From an uncultured Phycisphaerae bacterium (GTDB taxonomy: Bacteria > Planctomycetota > Phycisphaerae > UBA1845 > Fen-1342), in NCBI GenBank assembly GCA_937928595.1, contig CALGJV010000013.1:62001-126000 (forward strand): 64,000 nt of DNA. Direction: 5' to 3'. The notes beneath the pieces are model-generated. The model worked only from the letters and a program-made list of their open reading frames with translations. It was not told where the DNA came from and searched no databases. Below, in pieces: positions 18,501 to 25,704 of the stretch; position 1 is the first letter of the stretch; every line of letters begins with the position of its first letter. The position numbers and the translations under genes were made by a program.

Positions 18501-19193
18501 GTCGCTGAGGTAGTAAAGCTTCTCGCCGTGCCACATCGGCTGGCTGTCGTTGCCCTCCCAGTCCGTGGCCTTCCGGGCGGTGGGGTCCTTGAGGTTGAAC
18601 AGCCAGATGTCCGGGGCCATGCCGCCGCGATAGCGCTTCCAGGTCGACGTGTCGATCGTGTGCGGGATGTACGCCAGCCACGTCCCGTCCGGGCTGATCG
18701 CCCCCGTCGCGCCGTAGGGGACTGGCAGCTTCTCCGGCAAGCCGCCGGTCGGCGCGACCGTGAACAGGTGACTCTGCCGCCCGAGGCCCTGATAACCCCG
18801 GACGAAGAACAGCAGCCGCCCGTCGGGCGTCCAGTCGCACAGGACCTCGGCCGCCGGGTGGTGCGTGACCCGCACCGGCACGCCGCCGGTCACGGGGATC
18901 GTGTACAGGTCGCGGTTGCCGTCGTAGTTGCCGACGAAGGCGATGGTCCGGCCGTCGGGGCTGAAGCGCGGAAAAGCCTCGCCGCCGGGCGGGCTGGCCA
19001 GCGGGGTGGCGAGGCCGCCGTCGCGCGATACGAGCCAGAGGTCGTTCTGGTAGGCGAAAACGATCTGCGTCGCACTGACGTCGGGGAAACGCATCATGCC
19101 GGCGTGCGGCTTGCGGTCCGCGTGGGCGGTCGCCACGGCCGCCAGGCCGGCGACCAGCATGGGGAGTACACGGAGCGCGGGGCTCAGGAGCAT
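15564..19193 (-). CDS. Exported tricorn protease homologue (S41-type)
   Basis: A 1209-aa tricorn-core peptidase. A signal peptide (PALRVLPMLVAGLAAVATAHA) indicates export. Two beta-propellers follow: WD40/TolB-like blades such as FPRFSPDGRTIAFVG (about 77-91) and RDPAWSPDGRWIAYFSDE. Then come a PDZ domain (GVNVQVGDYLLAVNGVPVDA, about 880) and the S41 catalytic part. The nucleophile equivalent is Ser at about 1089 in LAGSGGDAFPYYFR, and EGHGVDPDIEV supplies late active-site residues. At about 560-650 there is an unusual Lys/Glu/Asp/Ala/Pro-rich insert (EKKEEKKDEKKD) between domains. The ATG at 19193 has GAAAGGA 6 bases upstream. It is followed by the POT transporter and pepT. Confidence 0.92.
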   Translation of the reverse strand: MLLSPALRVLPMLVAGLAAVATAHADRKPHAGMMRFPDVSATQIVFAYQNDLWLVSRDGGLATPLASPPGGEAFPRFSPDGRTIAFVGNYDGNRDLYTIPVTGGVPVRVTHHPAAEVLCDWTPDGRLLFFVRGYQGLGRQSHLFTVAPTGGLPEKLPVPYGATGAISPDGTWLAYIPHTIDTSTWKRYRGGMAPDIWLFNLKDPTARKATDWEGNDSQPMWHGEKLYYLSDGGPEHRGNIWVYDPATGRREQVTRFTEFDVKWPAIGPGPSGGGEIVFQLGADLYLLDLATRTSRAVEISVPGDRPDIRPQRVDVQSRIENYDVSPTGQRAVLEARGDVWSVPARKGSSRNLSRTSGVAERDPAWSPDGRWIAYFSDETGEYELYVRAADGKTAPHRLTFDGQAFRFAPHWSPDSKHIVFGDKAGMLYLYTFPEKWPAREPGAEEPRGTVKLIDADPWANLPTVSWSHDSTWLAYPRGGDNHQQALWLYHVPTGEKHQVTSGMFNVSWPAFDRKGDYLFYATNARFADPIYEDIGSTFVYTRTDVLVVVPLRADLPSPWAPQSDEEPGPEKKEEKKDEKKDAPGDQPDGAGDAPAPQPPPADDDGEDDEGDDDTRSAGLRAQDSAPATASAPAADGAAQAEARKDEPKKLQIDLEGFERRAIQIPVGHGAFAHLAVNHEGKLLYVRQPGAGGGAPSIKLLDLGDEEKTEKTVLDGVGEFRLTADGKKLLARQGNTFAIVDAAPGQNMSKSVPLSDLAVVIHPREEWRQLFLDAWRIQRDYFYVANMHGVDWPAIRDQYAAMLDDCVSRADVGFLIREMISELNIGHAYYFGNDTGDEPSVSVGLLGVDFELDRGAYRIARILGGAPWDLDARGPLGQPGVNVQVGDYLLAVNGVPVDATRDPWAAFQGLAGRTVTLTVSDQPTLADPTTQTAAAESQPADAATRPTDTTPAEHKGDEQDSGKPTKTGQRELIVTLLGDEGGLRYRDWVERNRAYVEHKTGGRVGYIHVPDTGVNGQNELFRQFYGQRDKAALIIDERWNGGGQIPNRFIELLNRPITNYWARRDGRDWPNPDDAHQGPKCMLINGLAGSGGDAFPYYFRQSKLGPLIGMRTWGGLVGISGNPGLIDGAGITVPTFGFYKTDGTWGVEGHGVDPDIEVVDDPSLMVSGGDPQLDKGIELMLAEIARAPYTPPQRPKAPDRRGMGIPEEDR

Positions 19194-19373
19194 CGGAGGT
19201 CCTTTCGGGGTCTGCGGCGACGGCGCGTCCCAAAGGACCCCGGCCCAGGGGTCGCGGGCGCCGTTCGCGGCGATCGTGGGGGGTAGCCTCTCGCAGCCGT
19301 CGGCATTCGTCAATATGACGGCGTGAGCGGGGTCCATCCGGTCGAAAAACGCGCATCGCATCGGGCCGCGCAC

Positions 19374-20741
19374 TCAGCCCGACCACTCGTCGAGCCCGAA
19401 GCGGAAAGCCCAGGCGGCTTGAAGGAGGACGAAGAACGCAAGCAACGCCGCTCGGCCGCCCCAGCGCCACTCCCGCACCGTCCAGACTGCCAGCACGACG
19501 ATCGCCGGCAGCGAGACGGCCATGTACCGCCCGATGGGCTCGACGCCGAACGTGGCCCCGCCCGAAGCCAGGTACGCGTGCAGGAACACCAGCGGCGGCA
19601 GCGCGAGCAACGGCCGGAAGCTGCGCGGGACGCGCGGCAGACCGGCGAGGCTGACGGCGAGCAGGAACAGGTTGAGCGGCATGTTCCACGCGAACGGGTT
19701 CGCAAGCTGCACCAGCCCGACCGGAAACCCCGCCAGCGCGTGGCCGAAGTACTTGAACTGGTCCCAGACGCGCGCCAGCGTCAGGTACTGGAACCAGTCG
19801 GCGCGCTTCGCGTCCGGGACCCAGCCGGCCTTGAAGTTCGCCAGGTAGACCAGGGGCGAGCCGTACCGCATGGTCAGGAACACGGCGTAGACGATGAGAC
19901 CGGCTGCCGCCACGAGCCCCAGCGGCACGAGCCGCCGCAGGCGGCGCCTCCAGTCGCCACCGCCGTTGCACCAGTACGCCAGCGCGCTCACGGCGGCCAG
20001 GGCCAGCGCGGTGGGGCGGCTGGCGGTCGCGAGGCCGCTGCACACGGCGGCGCTGCCGAAGCGCCGCGCGTCGAGCAGCCAGAGCGTCGCCGCGGTCAAC
20101 CCAAGCGTGGTGCTCTCGGCATAGCCGAAGCTGAAATAGCACGCCGACGGCAACGTGAGCAGCAGCGCCACGGCCGTGAGAGCCGTGGCCTCGTCGATGC
20201 GCCGCCGGATCCAGAGGTAGAGCAGCGCGGCGGCGCTCAGGGCGGCGACGTGCGAGACGAGCACCATTGCGGGGAAAGTGCCGAGCCAGCGCGCGAGCGG
20301 TCGGCAGAGCAGCGGATACAGCGGGAAAAACGCGATGTTCTGCTCGAGTTTCTTCCGGTCGGTCTCGCCGGGAGCGGGCCGGATGTAGCGGTAGCCGCCC
20401 TCGATGATCGAACGATAGTGCCCACCGTCGAACCGACAGAGGGGGGCGAAGTTGCCCAGCAGCTCGGCCGCCCGCTGACGGGCCGGGCTGTCCGGGTCGC
20501 CGAGCGCCGCGCCCATCGCGCGGGTGTGCTTCTCCCAGGGGGGCGTGAGCCCGTGCTCGATGCGGAACTGCATCAGTGCCCCGGAGTACGCGGCCACCCA
20601 CACCACCAGCCGCGTCGCGAGGAAGATCAGCAGCACCCGCAGCAGCCCGCTGATCAGTCCGGCGCGCGGAGCATCGGTCGCCGCGGGCGCGGTCGTTGGG
20701 AGCGGTGGCGGATCGTCGAACAGCAGAGGCCGTTTCTTCAT
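19374..20741 (-). CDS. PIG-V-like multi-pass mannosyltransferase
   Basis: A 455-aa membrane protein with about 10-12 helices. The blocks CRFDGGHYRSIIEGGYRY (about 109-126) and NIAFFPLYPLLCRPLARWLG (about 143-162) are the hallmarks of the PIG-V / GPI-mannosyltransferase-2-like family, whose members use polyprenyl-phosphate mannose and carry catalytic acidic residues in the first extracytoplasmic loop. The acceptor in bacteria is unknown. It starts 9 bases after the pgeF stop, so it is the last gene of the murI operon. The tail beyond it is a 180-base gap before the tricorn gene. Confidence 0.75.
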   Translation of the reverse strand: MKKRPLLFDDPPPLPTTAPAATDAPRAGLISGLLRVLLIFLATRLVVWVAAYSGALMQFRIEHGLTPPWEKHTRAMGAALGDPDSPARQRAAELLGNFAPLCRFDGGHYRSIIEGGYRYIRPAPGETDRKKLEQNIAFFPLYPLLCRPLARWLGTFPAMVLVSHVAALSAAALLYLWIRRRIDEATALTAVALLLTLPSACYFSFGYAESTTLGLTAATLWLLDARRFGSAAVCSGLATASRPTALALAAVSALAYWCNGGGDWRRRLRRLVPLGLVAAAGLIVYAVFLTMRYGSPLVYLANFKAGWVPDAKRADWFQYLTLARVWDQFKYFGHALAGFPVGLVQLANPFAWNMPLNLFLLAVSLAGLPRVPRSFRPLLALPPLVFLHAYLASGGATFGVEPIGRYMAVSLPAIVVLAVWTVREWRWGGRAALLAFFVLLQAAWAFRFGLDEWSG

Positions 20742-20750
20742 GGGAGTCAG

Positions 20751-21542
20751 CTAACCGGTGGACGGCTCGATCGGGGTCGCCGGGCCGTCCGGCCGGAGCG
20801 CGGCCATCAGCCCGAAGTGCCCGCAGCCGGCCTTCTCGCGGCGGAACGAATACAGCAGGTCATTGCGGCAGAGCGTGCAAAGCCCGGCGAACTCGACCTG
20901 CTCCGGCGGCACGCCCGCCGCGGCGAGCTGAGCCAGGTTCGCCCGGCCGAGGTCGAAGTATAGGCGACCGTCGCGGCGCTGAAAGGCGGCGTCGCGCTCG
21001 GGCAGGTCGCGGGCGGCGTCGTACACGTCCTGCTGTACCTCATAGCAGCACGGCCCGGCCCTGGGGCCGATGCCGACCCGCAGGTCGCCCGGGCGGGCAC
21101 CAAACTCCGCCGCCAGGGCCCGCACCGCCCGCTCGGTCAGCCGGGCGACCGTGCAGCGCCAGCTCGCATGCACGAGCCCCAGCACGCGGCGTCGCGGGTC
21201 GTAAAGCACGATCAGCGGGCAATCGGCCGAGAACGACATCAGCGGCACGCCCGGCACATCGGTCAGTACGGCGTCGCAGTCCTCCAGTCGGCCGCGCGGC
21301 CCGGTCGCGGTGACGCGGGCGATGCGCGTCTCGTGCACCTGTTCGCAGTAGCACAGGGCGGCGGGGTCGAGGGCGAAGTCGCGGGCCATCGCGGCGCGGT
21401 TCGCCGCCCGGCGGTCGGCGTGCTCGTCCGTTCGCAGCGAAACATCCAGCCCGCGCGTCGAGTACGCGTGGATCAGGCCGGGCGCGGCGCGGAGTCCGTC
21501 GAACTGGAGGTAGCGGCGATCGCCGATTGTCAGGGTGTGCAT
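20751..21542 (-). CDS. pgeF: PgeF/YfiH copper-type (laccase-domain) protein
   Basis: A 263-aa member of the YfiH/PgeF family, which in E. coli edits peptidoglycan precursors by removing L-Ser misloaded on UDP-MurNAc and in other bacteria acts as a multicopper-like oxidase or purine nucleoside phosphorylase. The metal-site motifs are present: YCEQVHETRI (about 65-74), SADCPLIVLYD (about 104-114), GLVHASWRCTVARL (about 120-133, the W-His block) and IGPRAGPCCYEV (about 153-164). The late CTLCRNDLLYSFRRE is the family's C-terminal Cys block with an extra CxxC. Its start codon sits in a 15-bp tandem repeat and has no clear ribosome site, which suggests translational coupling. Co-occurrence with murI supports a wall role. 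Confidence 0.88.
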   Translation of the reverse strand: MHTLTIGDRRYLQFDGLRAAPGLIHAYSTRGLDVSLRTDEHADRRAANRAAMARDFALDPAALCYCEQVHETRIARVTATGPRGRLEDCDAVLTDVPGVPLMSFSADCPLIVLYDPRRRVLGLVHASWRCTVARLTERAVRALAAEFGARPGDLRVGIGPRAGPCCYEVQQDVYDAARDLPERDAAFQRRDGRLYFDLGRANLAQLAAAGVPPEQVEFAGLCTLCRNDLLYSFRREKAGCGHFGLMAALRPDGPATPIEPSTG

Positions 21543-21571
21543 GGCGGGGTCACGGATGGCGGGGTCACGGA
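21542..21571. repeat. 15-bp perfect tandem duplication
   Basis: Two exact copies of TGGCGGGGTCACGGA (21542-21556 and 21557-21571) span the 3' end of the dehydrogenase gene and the pgeF start. The second TGA created by the repeat (21550-21552) lies 15 bases after the first. Confidence 0.9.
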
Positions 21572-22548
21572 CGGATGAGGACTTTCACATGGGCCGGGTC
21601 GGCCGCGGCGGCGAGCGCAGCGACGCCGTCGCGCAGTGCGTATGTCGCGGTGATGAGCGGAGCGACATCGACCGCGCGGCGCCGCAGCAGTTCGAGCGCG
21701 CGCCGCAACGTGCCGCACCGGCTGCCGATGACGTGCAGCTCGCGGATCACGACCGGCGCCAGATCCACCGGCTCCGGCTCCGCGTACGTGCTCTTGAGCA
21801 CGATCGTGCCGCGCGGCCGCGCGAGTTGCAGCGCCAAGCGCAGCCCGTCGGGTGCGCCCGTGCACTCGACGACCACGTCGTAGTCCGCCTGCGGCCGCAG
21901 GTTCTCGAGCGACACCGTCTCCAGTCCCCACGCGCGACACAGCGCGAGCGTGCGCGGGTTGCGACCGATGACATGCAGCGTGCCCGGCCCGGGCTGCCCC
22001 GTGGCGCTGGCCGCCCGCAGGACCTGCGCGACGAGCAGGCCCAGCCGGCCGGTGCCGAGCACGGCGACGCGGGTCTGCCGCGACAGCGATACGTCGTCGA
22101 GCACATGCGCGGCGGCCGCGAGCGGCTCCGCGAACACTGCCTCGCTGTCCGACACCTCATCCGGGACGACGTGGCAGTTGGCCGCGGGGATCGTCAGGGT
22201 TTCGGCGAACGCGCCGTCGCGTCCGGCGATGCCGAGCACCGTGCGGTGGGGGCAATGATGGCCGTGCCCGGCGCGGCAGAGCGCGCAGGTCCCGCAGGGG
22301 CAGTTGATGTCGGCCACGACGCGGCGGCCGCGCAGCGCCGGCGGGCCGTCGGCCACGACGCCGACGAACTCGTGTCCCGGCACCCCGGCGAACCGCATGT
22401 AGCCCCGCACGATCTCGAGATCCGTCGCGCAAACCCCCGCGAGCGTCACGCGGACACGGACTTCATCGGGGCCCGGTTGCGGCTCGGGGTAGTGCTCGTC
22501 GACCGCGACTGCGCGGGGGTTTCCAGCCGGTACGACCAGCGCCCGCAC
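21565..22548 (-). CDS. Zinc-dependent medium-chain dehydrogenase
   Basis: A 327-aa member of the zinc alcohol dehydrogenase/threonine dehydrogenase superfamily. The catalytic zinc site is visible as GVCATDLEI (Cys, about 36) and GHEFVGVV (His-Glu, about 55). The structural zinc cluster has cysteines in CPCGTCALCRAGHGHHC (about 78-94), and the Rossmann fold reads VAVLGTGRLGLLVAQ (about 150-164). NAD(P) preference and substrate cannot be read. The N-terminus MRALVVPAG from a GTG at 22548 matches the family; only 8 bases separate it from the preceding stop. It lies in the murI-HEAT-adh-pgeF operon. Confidence 0.87.
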   Translation of the reverse strand: MRALVVPAGNPRAVAVDEHYPEPQPGPDEVRVRVTLAGVCATDLEIVRGYMRFAGVPGHEFVGVVADGPPALRGRRVVADINCPCGTCALCRAGHGHHCPHRTVLGIAGRDGAFAETLTIPAANCHVVPDEVSDSEAVFAEPLAAAAHVLDDVSLSRQTRVAVLGTGRLGLLVAQVLRAASATGQPGPGTLHVIGRNPRTLALCRAWGLETVSLENLRPQADYDVVVECTGAPDGLRLALQLARPRGTIVLKSTYAEPEPVDLAPVVIRELHVIGSRCGTLRRALELLRRRAVDVAPLITATYALRDGVAALAAAADPAHVKVLIRP

Positions 22549-22556
22549 GGTGCGCC

Positions 22557-23378
22557 CTACTCTTTCTTCCCCGGCCAGAGCCAGAGGAAGACCTGCCGCG
22601 TGTCGTACATGGATTTCTCGAAGCCGTTGCGGTACGGCGGGCGGCGCGACTCGGGGATCTGGCCCGCCCGGGCGAAGAGCCCGTCCGCGTGCTCGGCCAC
22701 CCAAACTTCCCAGGCGGCCGGATCGCTGTTGTGCGTGACGCCCGTGAGACGCACGAGCGCGTCCTCGCAGTGGTACACCACGGCGTATTCGCTGTCCCGC
22801 AGGCCGCCGATCAGCGTGCGGACGGCCTCCGCATCCGGGAAGTACCCGAGACCGCGGGCGGCGGCGAGCCGGACGTACCGGTCCGTGTCGTTGCGGAGCA
22901 GCCGACACAGCGTACGCACGGCGCTGTCGCGATACTCGTCGGGGACCTGGCCGCGCTGCGCGAGCGTCGCCAGCGCCTCGGCACAGTCGGCCCGCACCAG
23001 CGGCACGGGGGGCCAGACCTCGGCGGGGGGATAATCGGCGTGGTTGAGGATCTTGAGGCAGGTGTCGGCCGCGCGGATGTCCCCGGTGCGGGCCAGGGCC
23101 CGGATCGCGACGCAACGCGTCTGGGCGTTGCTCTCGAGCAGGGCGATCGCGACATAGCCTTTCAGCGCCCAGTCGCGCTTGGCGTCCTTGCTGCGGGAGA
23201 TCCGCGCGACGGCGTCGCGGCGCACGTCGGGGTCGTCCGAGGACACCGCCAGCAGCATGTACTGCTGCGGCGTGCGCTGCGGCGTGAAGAGCTTCTTGAA
23301 ACCCGCGTCGAGCGTCGAGTCGATCGTCGCGCCGCCGCACCCCGTCAAGGCCGCCGCGATGGTGAACACCCCGGCCAC
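22557..23378 (-). CDS. HEAT-repeat lipoprotein
   Basis: About 273 aa. A short hydrophobic leader with lipobox ALTGCGG (Cys at about 14) is followed by HEAT/PBS-lyase-like helical repeats: DDPDVRRDAVARISRSKD, NAQTRCVAIRALARTGD, NDTDRYVRLAAARGLGYFPD and EAVRTLIGGLRDSEYAVVYHCEDALVRLTG. Such repeats make protein-binding solenoids. The start is uncertain: GTG at 23378 gives the most compact signal peptide and leaves 16 bases to murI, but no ribosome site is clear. Function unknown; the operon context (murI, pgeF) hints at the envelope. Confidence 0.7.
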   Translation of the reverse strand: MAGVFTIAAALTGCGGATIDSTLDAGFKKLFTPQRTPQQYMLLAVSSDDPDVRRDAVARISRSKDAKRDWALKGYVAIALLESNAQTRCVAIRALARTGDIRAADTCLKILNHADYPPAEVWPPVPLVRADCAEALATLAQRGQVPDEYRDSAVRTLCRLLRNDTDRYVRLAAARGLGYFPDAEAVRTLIGGLRDSEYAVVYHCEDALVRLTGVTHNSDPAAWEVWVAEHADGLFARAGQIPESRRPPYRNGFEKSMYDTRQVFLWLWPGKKE

Positions 23379-23394
23379 AAGGCCCGCGCGCCGC

Positions 23395-24237
23395 TCAAGG
23401 GCGTTCGCTGGGCTGGCGGGCGAGGTTGACGTAGCGCTCCGGCTCAACGAACTCCACATGCTCGATCGACTCGTTGAGGAACCACGACCCCACCCGCTGG
23501 AAGCGGGCGGGATTGTCGCTGACGTAGCAGCGTAGCGTACCGGGCGTGCGGCGCCCGGACAAGGCGGCCCGCGCGGCGAGGTGCTGCTGCACGACAAGCG
23601 ACGTTTCGCGCCCGCTGTCGACGATCTGCACGTCCGGCCCCAGCAGCTCCGCGATGGCCTCGCGCAGCAGGGGATAATGGGTGCAGCCGAGCACGACGAC
23701 CCGCACCCCTTGCGACCGCAACCCGCCGAGGTAAGTCTCGACCGTCATCCGCACGAGTGGATCGCCGCTGTTGCGGCCCTCCTCAACGAGCGGCACGAAG
23801 AGCGGGCAGGCCTTCGAGATCACCGGCTGGGTGGGCTGCACCGCCCGGATCGCCCGCAGATAGGAGCCGCTCGCGATCGTCGCCTCGGTGCCCAGGACGG
23901 CAATCGGCGCGCCGCCCGCCAACGGCACCGCGGCCCGCGCCCCCGGCTCCACCACGCCGATCACGGGCACCGGCATCGCCTGCATCAGCTCATCGAGCGC
24001 CAGCGCGCTGGCGGTGTTGCACGCCGCGACGATCAGCTTGGGGTCGAACTGGAGCAGAAAACCGGCGGTCTCGAGCGCGAACTGCACGACCGTGGGCTGC
24101 GATTTGGTGCCGTACGGCACGCGCGCGGTATCGCCGAAATAGACGATGTCCTCGCGCGGCAGAAGCTGCCGCAGGTGTCGGACCACCGAGAGCCCCCCGA
24201 GGCCGGAATCGAACACCGCGATCGGGCTGTCGCTCAT
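23395..24237 (-). CDS. murI: Glutamate racemase
   Basis: Interconverts L- and D-glutamate for peptidoglycan; cofactor-independent with two catalytic cysteines. The N-terminal IAVFDSGLGGLSVVRHL (about 6-22), VYFGDTARVPYGTKS (about 32-46), the first Cys in VAACNTASALALDEL (about 69-83), and the second Cys in VLGCTHYPLL (about 182-191) are all present. The 280-aa length is normal. GGAGGA lies 6 bases before the ATG at 24237, so the long frame upstream is not used. First gene of the operon reaching to 19374. Confidence 0.95.
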   Translation of the reverse strand: MSDSPIAVFDSGLGGLSVVRHLRQLLPREDIVYFGDTARVPYGTKSQPTVVQFALETAGFLLQFDPKLIVAACNTASALALDELMQAMPVPVIGVVEPGARAAVPLAGGAPIAVLGTEATIASGSYLRAIRAVQPTQPVISKACPLFVPLVEEGRNSGDPLVRMTVETYLGGLRSQGVRVVVLGCTHYPLLREAIAELLGPDVQIVDSGRETSLVVQQHLAARAALSGRRTPGTLRCYVSDNPARFQRVGSWFLNESIEHVEFVEPERYVNLARQPSERP

Positions 24238-24335
24238 GCCGTCCTCCGTGACGTCAGGCCGTCCGTTTTCCACAGGATAGCGAGGCGCGGCCCCGCGGGG
24301 CCAGCGCGAAACCGCACGGGCGAAGCCTGCGGGCG

Positions 24336-25565
24336 TCAGCCGCGCACGGCCGCGCCTTCGCGCAGCTGCGCCAGATCGCCCGCCGCCACCTCGTCGCCGG
24401 CATTCAGGCCGCTGACGACCTCCGCGGACGCGGCATCCCGCGCGCCGAGCTGGACGGACACACGGCGCCAGCGCCCGTCGCGGGCGACGTAGACGTGGGT
24501 GGTGCCGTCCGCGTCCGTCACCACGGACGAGAGCGGGACGCGCAGCGCCGTCGCCTCCGCCGCGGCTTCCCACGGCGGCTCCGTGAAGAACTGCACCTGC
24601 GCCGCCCCCTCCACTCGCAGGTCGGCATCCGGCTCGAAGATGCGGACTTTCACCTGCACGGTGGCCTTGGCGTAGTTCGCGCCGGGGTCGATCCACAGGA
24701 CCTCACCGCGATACCGGCGGTCCTTGTGGGCGTCGGGCACCACGAGGCACGGCATGCCGCGTCGCAGCCGCCGGATGTCCAGCTCGCTGACGTCGACCTC
24801 CACCCGCAGCTTCGACATGTCCGCGATCGCTCCGAACTGCGCGTTGGCCATCGCGCCGCGGCCGCCCTCGGCCGCGACGAAATCGCCCACCTCGACGTTG
24901 CGCTCGAGAATGACGCCGTTGATCGGCGCGACCACCTGACAGTCGCGCAGCAGTTTCTCGGCGAATGCCAGCAGCGCCTCGTCCGCCGCGACCTGCGCAC
25001 GGGCCTCGTCGAGGGCCCGCCGGGCGTCGGCAAACTCGATGTCGGACGCCTGGCTCTGGGCGTGCAGCCGACGCACGCGATCGAAGTTGACCTCCTGAAA
25101 CGCGAGATTCGCGCGGGCCTTCTCAAGCGTCGCCGCGGCCTCGTCGCGCCGCGCGCGATACGTGTCCGACTCGATCTCCGCCAGGACTTGTCCCCGCTCC
25201 ACCGTGTCGCCCTGCTCGAAATGCAGTGCCACCACCTGCCCCGAGACCTTCGTCTGCACTTCCACGAGATGGTCGGAAACGATCTTTCCGGTCGCCGTCA
25301 GCACGGGCGTGGCGGCCGCGATCGGCGCCGCGACCACGCGCACGCTCCTCACCGCCGCGGCGGGGGCCGCCTTGGACCGGCCGGCCCAGGCAGCGAACCG
25401 GTCGCCGAACCGCTCCCAGCCGAAATACCCCGCCAGCCCGAGCACGCACATCGCGAGCACCGCCGTCCACGGCCCCCGTCGCGGGCGGGCCGACGGTCCG
25501 GGCCGGCGGTCGCGCGGAATGCTGAGCGTTCGAAGCTGGTCCCGCAGTTGGTCGGAATCCGCCAT
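24336..25565 (-). CDS. Periplasmic adaptor (HlyD/MacA-type membrane-fusion protein)
   Basis: A 409-aa adaptor with an N-terminal membrane anchor (GPWTAVLAMCVLGLAGYFGW, about 31-50). The lipoyl half-motifs VSGQVVALHFEQGDTVERGQ (about 105-124) and VVAPINGVILERNVEVGDFV (about 213-232) flank an alpha-hairpin coiled coil (about 135-200), then beta-barrel and membrane-proximal domains. Adaptors of this kind link inner-membrane ABC or RND transporters to outer-membrane channels. No transporter gene adjoins it. The ABC permeases at 6.6-11.5 kb lack an adaptor and are candidate partners. It is separated from the murI operon by 98 bases and preceded upstream by a perfect 12-bp inverted repeat. Confidence 0.85.
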   Translation of the reverse strand: MADSDQLRDQLRTLSIPRDRRPGPSARPRRGPWTAVLAMCVLGLAGYFGWERFGDRFAAWAGRSKAAPAAAVRSVRVVAAPIAAATPVLTATGKIVSDHLVEVQTKVSGQVVALHFEQGDTVERGQVLAEIESDTYRARRDEAAATLEKARANLAFQEVNFDRVRRLHAQSQASDIEFADARRALDEARAQVAADEALLAFAEKLLRDCQVVAPINGVILERNVEVGDFVAAEGGRGAMANAQFGAIADMSKLRVEVDVSELDIRRLRRGMPCLVVPDAHKDRRYRGEVLWIDPGANYAKATVQVKVRIFEPDADLRVEGAAQVQFFTEPPWEAAAEATALRVPLSSVVTDADGTTHVYVARDGRWRRVSVQLGARDAASAEVVSGLNAGDEVAAGDLAQLREGAAVRG

Positions 25566-25622
25566 ACCGCAATTCTAGCGACGGGCAGCCGGTGTGCACG
25601 AGGGGCCCGCCGTCCGCAACGA

Positions 25623-25666
25623 CAACGCCGGTGAACCGCCCCGCTCAGGGCGTGTCACCGGCGTTG
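25623..25666. repeat. Perfect 12-bp inverted repeat
   Basis: CAACGCCGGTGA (25623-25634) and its exact reverse complement (25655-25666) enclose 20 bases. It lies between the adaptor gene start (25565) and the dockerin-repeat gene stop (25705). There is no T run on either side, so it is more likely an operator, an RNA stem in the adaptor leader or a bidirectional barrier than a simple terminator. Confidence 0.8.
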
Positions 25667-25675
25667 CGAGCCTCT

Positions 25676-25700
25676 AAAAGGCCGCCAGCGGCGGGGCGGC
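25676..25700 (-). terminator. Rho-independent terminator of the dockerin-repeat gene
   Basis: On the minus strand GCCGCC (25700-25695) pairs with GGCGGC (25686-25681) around 8 bases, then C and TTTT (25679-25676). It begins 5 bases after the stop codon. Confidence 0.65.
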
Positions 25701-25704
25701 TGCC

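Noticed and set aside
15414-19286. Plus-strand frame of 1290 codons
   Set aside because: It mirrors the tricorn gene on the other strand. Tricorn has propeller blades and a catalytic motif; this frame has none.
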